64,000 bases of DNA from Argopecten irradians (taxonomy: Eukaryota; Mollusca; Bivalvia; Pectinida; Pectinidae): positions 26,563,695 to 26,627,694 of the forward strand of contig NC_091143.1 of assembly GCF_041381155.1 (NCBI RefSeq), written 5' to 3'. This document shows, piece by piece, positions 58,845 to 64,000 of the stretch. The notes under the pieces were generated by a model. The model was not told where the DNA came from. It saw only the letters and a list, made by a program, of their open reading frames with translations, and did no database searches. Each line of letters starts with the position of its first letter. Within the stretch, counting starts at the first letter, position 1. Both the position numbers and the translations under genes were made by a program.

Positions 58845-59230
58845 TCCGGTGTATTAATGTGATGTAGGTTTCGGGAGGCTGCGGTATATTTGTGATGTGT
58901 CTCGTCATAAAAGTGGAACTCTTGCCCTCTCTTTATTGATATATCGCTGAATTATGCAACAAACAGGCAACACACCCCACCCTGTGACATTATCCAGCAG
59001 GCAAACCAGTCGGCTTACACCTTTTCCTGATGAGCGCTAAGCAGAACCAGAAAGTACTACTTTTTTATTATGATTTCTCCCATACTTGGCAGGGTTATCC
59101 CGCGGAATGATTTCACTCGGGTTGAGTTATCCCTGTCCACCTGGCAGGCGCATGTAAGATTCTAAAATTCTCTCGTCCAGGGAACATAACCCTGAGGCGA
59201 TGTCTAGGGTGACGTTATGAAAAAAGACAT
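58845..59230 (+). repeat. Dispersed repeat at the left edge of segmental duplication B
   Basis: GGTGTATTAATGTGATGTAG, GGGAGGCTGCGGTATATTTG and CCTGTGACATTATCCAGCAG match 38815-39070. Confidence 0.8.
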
Positions 59231-59409
59231 TCATTTAGAAAGGAGAGTACAACAAAAAAAACTCAATTGAGTTGGAGTAGGTGACAAAGCAATTTGGTAT
59301 TTTTAAACAAACTTTACCTGCTGATTACATAACTAGATAATATAAATATTGAAAAAAACACCATAAGGAACTATTTTAATATTATTAGTTTATGCTTTGA
59401 AAAGACGAA

Positions 59410-60388
59410 CTGTCAGTCTTTCAACGGGTTGAAATTACATGTATAACTATCCTATCCATTTTTAAGGCATTGGCACTTGGTCCCAGCCCCCCCCCCCTTC
59501 CAGGGGTCCGAGGGGTGGGGCCAAAAGGGGTGGGCCAAAAGGGGTTTACTATAGTTTACATAGAAAAAGCATATTTTTGAGCATTATTTGGTCATTTTTA
59601 CTTGAAATGAGTCAAATGTTGTCAGAATTATCATTTTGAATGGCCATTTATTCCAATTAACAATTTTCTACGACTAACCCCAAGGGGTCTGAGGGAGCGG
59701 GGCCAAAAAGGGTTAAATAAGCTAGAAATTCAAAAATCTTCTCAGAATTTCCAGAAATGGTAAAATCAAGTACTCTTCAAGAGATAGAAAGGTCTTAAGG
59801 TCCTTTACGAAAATTGTGAATTTGGGTCTCGCGTTTCCCTGTGGAGGGGGTCAATTTTATCATAAATATACGTTATGTAGGGAAAACACATCTATGATAA
59901 TTATTTGCTTTATTGTCATAGGGAATGAGTCAAACTTGATAAGAATTATTAGCGTGAAATAGTATTTAAACATCATATCCACATTGATCCTGACTGACTC
60001 CCACTGGCTTATGGACGGGCTAAAATGGGTCAAAATGACTTAGCTTAAAAAAATCTTCTGATTTCACATATTTGATAAAACCAGATATTCTTCATAGTTT
60101 GAAAGGTCTTGATGAATTTCTTAGCCCTATGATCTCAGATTTTCTGCTTGGGAGGAGACCAAGCTAGGGACCGGTGGGGCGTGGCCAAACACGGTCAAAT
60201 GAATAAAATTTCAAAGTATATTCTTTTGACCTAACAGATTTGATAGAACCAAATACTTCATAAATTAAAAAAAATTCAAATTAATGAAATCACTCGCTGA
60301 TTTCAAGGGCCTGATAGGCCAATATATTGTATTTGTATGTGTTTGTTTCATTTTATCCGCTTTCCGCTAAGGCTTATGGGCCTCTTGT
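59410..60388 (+). repeat. Dispersed repeat ending GCTAAGGCTTATGGGCCTCT, copy in duplication B
   Basis: Partner of 39370-40108, with GGGGCCAAAA blocks and a C-run at 59487. Here it is longer because of extra internal units. Confidence 0.75.
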
Positions 60389-61023
60389 ATATAATATATT
60401 ATACAAAAACCCTTAAGGAACAATTACTCGAACAAAACTATCTTAGACAAAATTATAGATATCCCGGATCATACAGTATTTCTGTGGGTCGTTATGTAAG
60501 GAAACACTTATCTATCATTTAATGAAGTATAAAGAGACAAATGACTAAGGTTATAGGAATTTCATCGAATAAGTGTATTTGGATTTGTCAATGCAGCAAT
60601 CAATTACATTAATTTGGTCGGTAGGAGGGAAAACTGTCATAATTCTTTATTTTTGAATGAGGCTGCTGACACAGTGACACGTTCATCATATGCGCAGTTT
60701 TAGCTATTGAATTGCGAAACAATTAACCTATACAATTTACAATTAATAAAAAAAATATTGAAGTAAAAAAATAATTCAATCCTCAACACTTAATGAAAGT
60801 GAATAATCTTTGATTTCATAAAAAAATATTATTGAATCACACTTTGCATTTTAAAATGAATGAATTCATTGTAATGAATGGAAGATGTTCTAATATAATT
60901 TCTGTTCTCACTGTAGTTAATCCAAGAACTTCAGACAGATACACTTTACTGTACCAAAACGTCAAGCTGAAAATGTTTTTAAACACAACTCATATTAAAA
61001 AAAAACAAGACAGTTTATTATAT

Positions 61024-61029
61024 GCCGAT
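61024..61029 (-). terminator. Polyadenylation signal of Ig gene copy II
   Basis: AATAAA on the reverse strand about 56 bases after the stop, matching the position in copy I. Confidence 0.65.
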
Positions 61030-61084
61030 ATGTTAAAATTATATCAAAACGTGAGTTCAATTCACAATAATATCCTATATTATG

Positions 61085-61512
61085 TCATGGTCTTTTCTTT
61101 ATTGTAATTGTCATTTCATCGACGCCGTATTCATTTGAGGCTCTACAGACATATTTCGTAAATTTATCGTCTAAAACAACAAATGAAATTTTAAATCTCC
61201 GCTCGTCCTGGAATAGCGACGGACAGATTGCAGAAACAAAGGATCCGATTTGTTTTGTATCAACAATTTGATTGCCAAGTCCCAGTGTTGATATCTTTAT
61301 CCGATTACCTCCCTGATATCTGAACCACTCAATAGTGGCATTAGGAGATCCCGAACCACTACACACCAGAGAAAGTCGTACTCCTTGTTTCTTCTCAATG
61401 TAATAGCTTCTCGAGGTGTTTACCCCGAGTTTCTCCCCAAGATCGTCCACTGTGTCCCCACACTGATCATCACGATCATCACTGTATACGTCAAAGTCAG
61501 CCATGGCGCCAA
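61085..61512 (-). CDS. Ig copy II exon 7: Ig3 and stop
   Basis: Acceptor TTTATTTCTAG, phase 1 in. Reads GAMADFDVYSDDRDDQCGD, SYYIEKKQGVRLSLVCSGSG, SPNATIEWF, FTKYVCRASNEYGVDEMTI and ends KKRP, TGA. Three codons longer than copy I, mainly in the acidic DDRDD stretch. Confidence 0.93.
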
Positions 61513-63501
61513 CTAGAAATAAAAATGTTCCCTTATCGAAATGTAAAGCTCTTTAAATATTTGATATATTTATAATACATGTATTTTGAGATTTTTCACA
61601 CTTAGCCTACATATTAGGCGTTATAAATTTGTTCGATAAGGTCTGTCGTTTAGATTTAAGGGACAATCTGCTCTATAGACAATGTCAGAGGTGGAAAATA
61701 CTTCTGTGCTCTGTATGAGTATGTTATATATTGATCTTTTGTCTTTTGATCAAATCAAGTTATGCGCCAAAATTTCGCATGGCATAGGAGAACGCTTAAT
61801 GCACAAAAATTAATCCACCCTATTTTGATAAAAAAAACCGCCAAATTATCCCAGTTTACGGTATTTGTTCGTCAAATATAATCAGATATTGTTATTGTTA
61901 AATTCCTCTAGTATTATTTACAAGTGAATCGATTGCAAACCGGACGAAATATAGACATCAATTAACATATTCAATGACATTTTCTAGCAACAAAGTAATA
62001 ATGCAGGCATCTACTTACAGTTAACGCGAATCCTGATATTCTGACTGGCCTCGTTCCGTGAGAGTTCGTTGGAAGCAACGCATCTGTACCAGTTATCACA
62101 ATGACGCGAAACGTTCTGGATGTTGAGTAGCTTCCCCTGAATTCCTTGACAGAAAAAAGTCTATTTATAATTAATTGAACATTGATTGTTACGATTACAT
62201 TAAAAATCAAACAAATTAACCATGAGTCCGAAAAAATAATCTTGAGAAGCACGTACAAAAAACAAAGTATGTAAATTAAACAAATCACAAAAACATAATT
62301 AATAAATAATTAATTATCATAAGTAATAGTTAACTCATTCTGAACAAAGTAATAAACTACACATAAACAAGAAATTAGCATAAATTTGTTTATATATGCA
62401 ATAGAAAGATGTTCTGTAACGATTATTGCAATCTAAGTTATATTGTCAAACTTGCTGCATTATGCACTAAGATGTGTGATGCAATAAGAAGTAAAAAAAA
62501 ACCATGTTTGCTGATGCATAACTGGACATTCTGAGATAATTCATGAAAGTAGGATTACCTATGTCCTGAACGGATTCCCGTCCATTTGAATCCAATTCTA
62601 CAATCTGCCATTTGATGTTTGGTACCGGGTAGCCTGATGCGTTACACCACAGTTTGGCTGTACCGCCTTCGCGGATGGTAACATCTTTAGAGTAAGCTGT
62701 CTCCGGAATAAAAGCTTCCCCTTAACCAAGAATATGCCATAGGGTTTAGTCTTAGATATAAAAAAATCATATCAATCCAGAGGAATCTGTGCTATGAATT
62801 ATTCCTGTGTATATAAAATAATCACTTATATTCCTATTTGATTATTTTAATTCTCTTATTTAAGTTAAAGCGACATCTACCGCGCGGTAGCAGTGCATAA
62901 TGCGAAGGATATGTGCCATGCAACTACAATTTCTAACTTTAACCACAAAAATTGGTCAGCGGAGGCTTGGAGAGTGAGAGCAAAATAAGCAAGTGTAATG
63001 ACAAATACAAAATTGTGATCAGAACTAGAAAAAGAATCCAGGGATATATTTATTCAAAACATGAATCATGTTTTGTAAACCCCTTTATTTTTGCGTATGT
63101 GATACTCCGCTTCGTTTTTTATGAATTCGCGATCATACATTCCTACTGACACTCGAGCATTCAAATAATTTTTATACCATAATCGCTAAAAATTGAATTC
63201 GAGTTCGTGCTGAAATGCGGTTTCACAAAATACGGTGGATTGTAGCTATGCGTTGTATATACAATAGTTTTTTCTTACTTTCTATTCTTAAATCATACAC
63301 TTCGAGGACTTCTTTTTGTATAGCCGCAGTACACTCGTAGATACCTTCGTCATCATCATTGATTCGTGTTATAATGAGGTCATACCCGTAACGTTCGTCT
63401 ACACATTTCTTCCTAACGTCGATTGGGTCCTCACCAGCGTCAGCGCATTTCTTTCGTTCGACCTTTGACCCAGTCTTTGTTATAATTCTCCATAGCAAAA
63501 C
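61085..63501 (-). CDS. Ig gene copy II: secreted three-Ig-domain protein (partial, 5' end outside window)
   Basis: Paralogue of copy I on the reverse strand, with the last four coding exons here and the rest beyond the right edge. Intron phases are the same as in copy I (0, 1, 1, 1), and exon lengths are 223, 162, 126 and 428 bases against 226, 162, 126 and 419. All Ig cysteines and tryptophans are kept and no frame break is seen, so the copy looks functional as far as visible. It ends KKRP and TGA right after Ig3, with no membrane anchor, so a secreted product is likely. Coordinates give the span of the visible exons. Confidence 0.87.
62019..62144 (-). CDS. Ig copy II exon 6: Ig2, second half
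   Basis: Acceptor TGTCAAG, donor GTAAGT, phase 1 to 1. Reads IQGKLLNIQNVSRHC, DNWYRCVASNELSR and NIRIRVN. A longer open frame across it (61971-62288) is in another phase and is not the gene. Confidence 0.9.
62559..62720 (-). CDS. Ig copy II exon 5: Ig2, first half
   Basis: Acceptor GGTTAAG, donor GTAATC, phase 1 to 1. Reads AFIPETAYSKD, EGGTAKLWCNASGYPVPNIK and WQIVELDSNGRESVQDI. Its pyrimidine tract is weak, but the boundary matches copy I. Confidence 0.9.
63279..63501 (-). CDS. Ig copy II exon 4: Ig1 C to G strands
   Basis: Acceptor CTATCATACAG, phase 0 in, phase 1 out at GTAAGA. Reads VLLWRIITKTGSK, YDLIITRINDDDEGIYEC and VYDLRIES. The upstream Ig1 half must lie beyond 64000. Confidence 0.9.
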
Positions 63502-63554
63502 CTGTATGATAGGAATCATTGGACATGGGTAGCAGCCCATACAGACTTGATAAC

Positions 63555-63868
63555 ATCCTCGATATCCAGTGTTTCCGATCACTTACGATCTCTATACCCC
63601 TGGACTATTTCATAGTAAAACTGGAGGCAACAGAACAGAACAGGTAATTCAGTCATTTGATGTACATCAAAAGAGCCGTATAACGGTACAGTGTTGTTGA
63701 CTCTGTGACTTTGATGTTAGGTGTCGCCCTCTCTGTAGTCTTCAAAGGAAATCTTTGCTAGCCTGTGATTGGTCAAATGTTTTTCGCTGAGCTGCCTTCA
63801 ATTTCACTATGAGATAGTCCAGGGGTGTCAATATCGTAAGTGATAGGAATCCCTGGGATATCGAGGAT
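63555..63868. mobile_element. Inverted-repeat element, ATCCTCGATAtCC family, copy 3
   Basis: Left arm ATCCTCGATATCCAGTGTTT through CCCCTGGACTATTTCATAGT, right arm ACTATGAGATAGTCCAGGGG through GGGATATCGAGGAT. Core CTTTGATGTTAGGTGTCGCC and GTGATTGGTCA as in copies 1 and 2. It lies just upstream of Ig copy II exon 4. Confidence 0.87.
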
Positions 63869-64000
63869 GACTTGATAGTAAATCAACAATAACTGAAATG
63901 AGGTAAAGTGAATGAATAGATCTGTTTTCTGAATTATTGTCATTTCTGTGTATTTCTTCTTATAATGATTTACAAATTAGACCATTCATGATACGTGACG

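Noticed and set aside
61971-62288. 105-codon reverse frame
   Set aside because: Covers Ig copy II exon 6 in another phase; the splice sites and copy I support a different frame.
1-64000. Endogenous virus, LTR or LINE coding remains
   Set aside because: No reverse-transcriptase, integrase, capsid or envelope-like frame and no long terminal repeats were recognised.

Overview
The window is animal nuclear DNA: AT-rich, gene-poor, full of introns with GT..AG boundaries, short inverted-repeat transposons and minisatellites. Repeat families that I recognise from bivalve genomes, and a large SRCR-domain receptor, point to a bivalve mollusc, possibly a scallop. The species call is inference; the gene structures are read directly from the sequence.

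Left part (1-8,100): no gene. It holds dispersed repeats, mainly small inverted-repeat elements (781-1238, 2672-3025, 3398-3764, 5261-5651) and copies of one abundant dispersed family (1459-1717, 5760-6040).

Centre-left (8,106-29,052, + strand): one complete gene. I could assemble 21 coding exons whose phases all agree, giving 1,823 aa: a signal-peptide exon, 15 SRCR domains, and a last exon with one membrane helix and a cytoplasmic tail carrying two ITIM-like tyrosine motifs and an NPTY motif. The 15 domains fall into three alternating types (A-B-C repeated five times). SRCR10's exon can be read through its splice donor into a hydrophobic tail, a stop and an AATAAA, which would give a shorter GPI-anchored or tail-less form. 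Introns hold a roughly 34-copy 28-bp minisatellite of CCAAT sites, a 1.2-kb inverted-repeat element and several perfect two-copy tandem repeats.

Middle (29,053-38,430): no convincing gene. It holds a hAT-like element (31099-32150), foldback elements and dispersed repeats.

Right part (38,430-64,000, - strand): a small tandem cluster of secreted three-Ig-domain (lachesin/IgLON-like) genes. Copy I (51610 down to 40852, 7 coding exons, 352 aa) looks complete. Copy II (63501 down to 61085) has its last four coding exons in the window, with matching phases and almost equal exon lengths, and runs off the right edge. A broken third copy of the last exon lies at 38436-38818. Duplicated flanks show that the cluster grew by segmental duplication: 38815-44770 pairs with 58845-63505, and 50215-52330 with 56450-58810. 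Two other tandem duplications (52550-53806 and 56299-57372) are either very recent or assembly artefacts.

Both gene groups belong to families often linked to recognition at the cell surface or in body fluid. The tail motifs of the SRCR gene fit a signalling receptor, and the Ig proteins fit soluble partners or effectors. That they work together is not shown.
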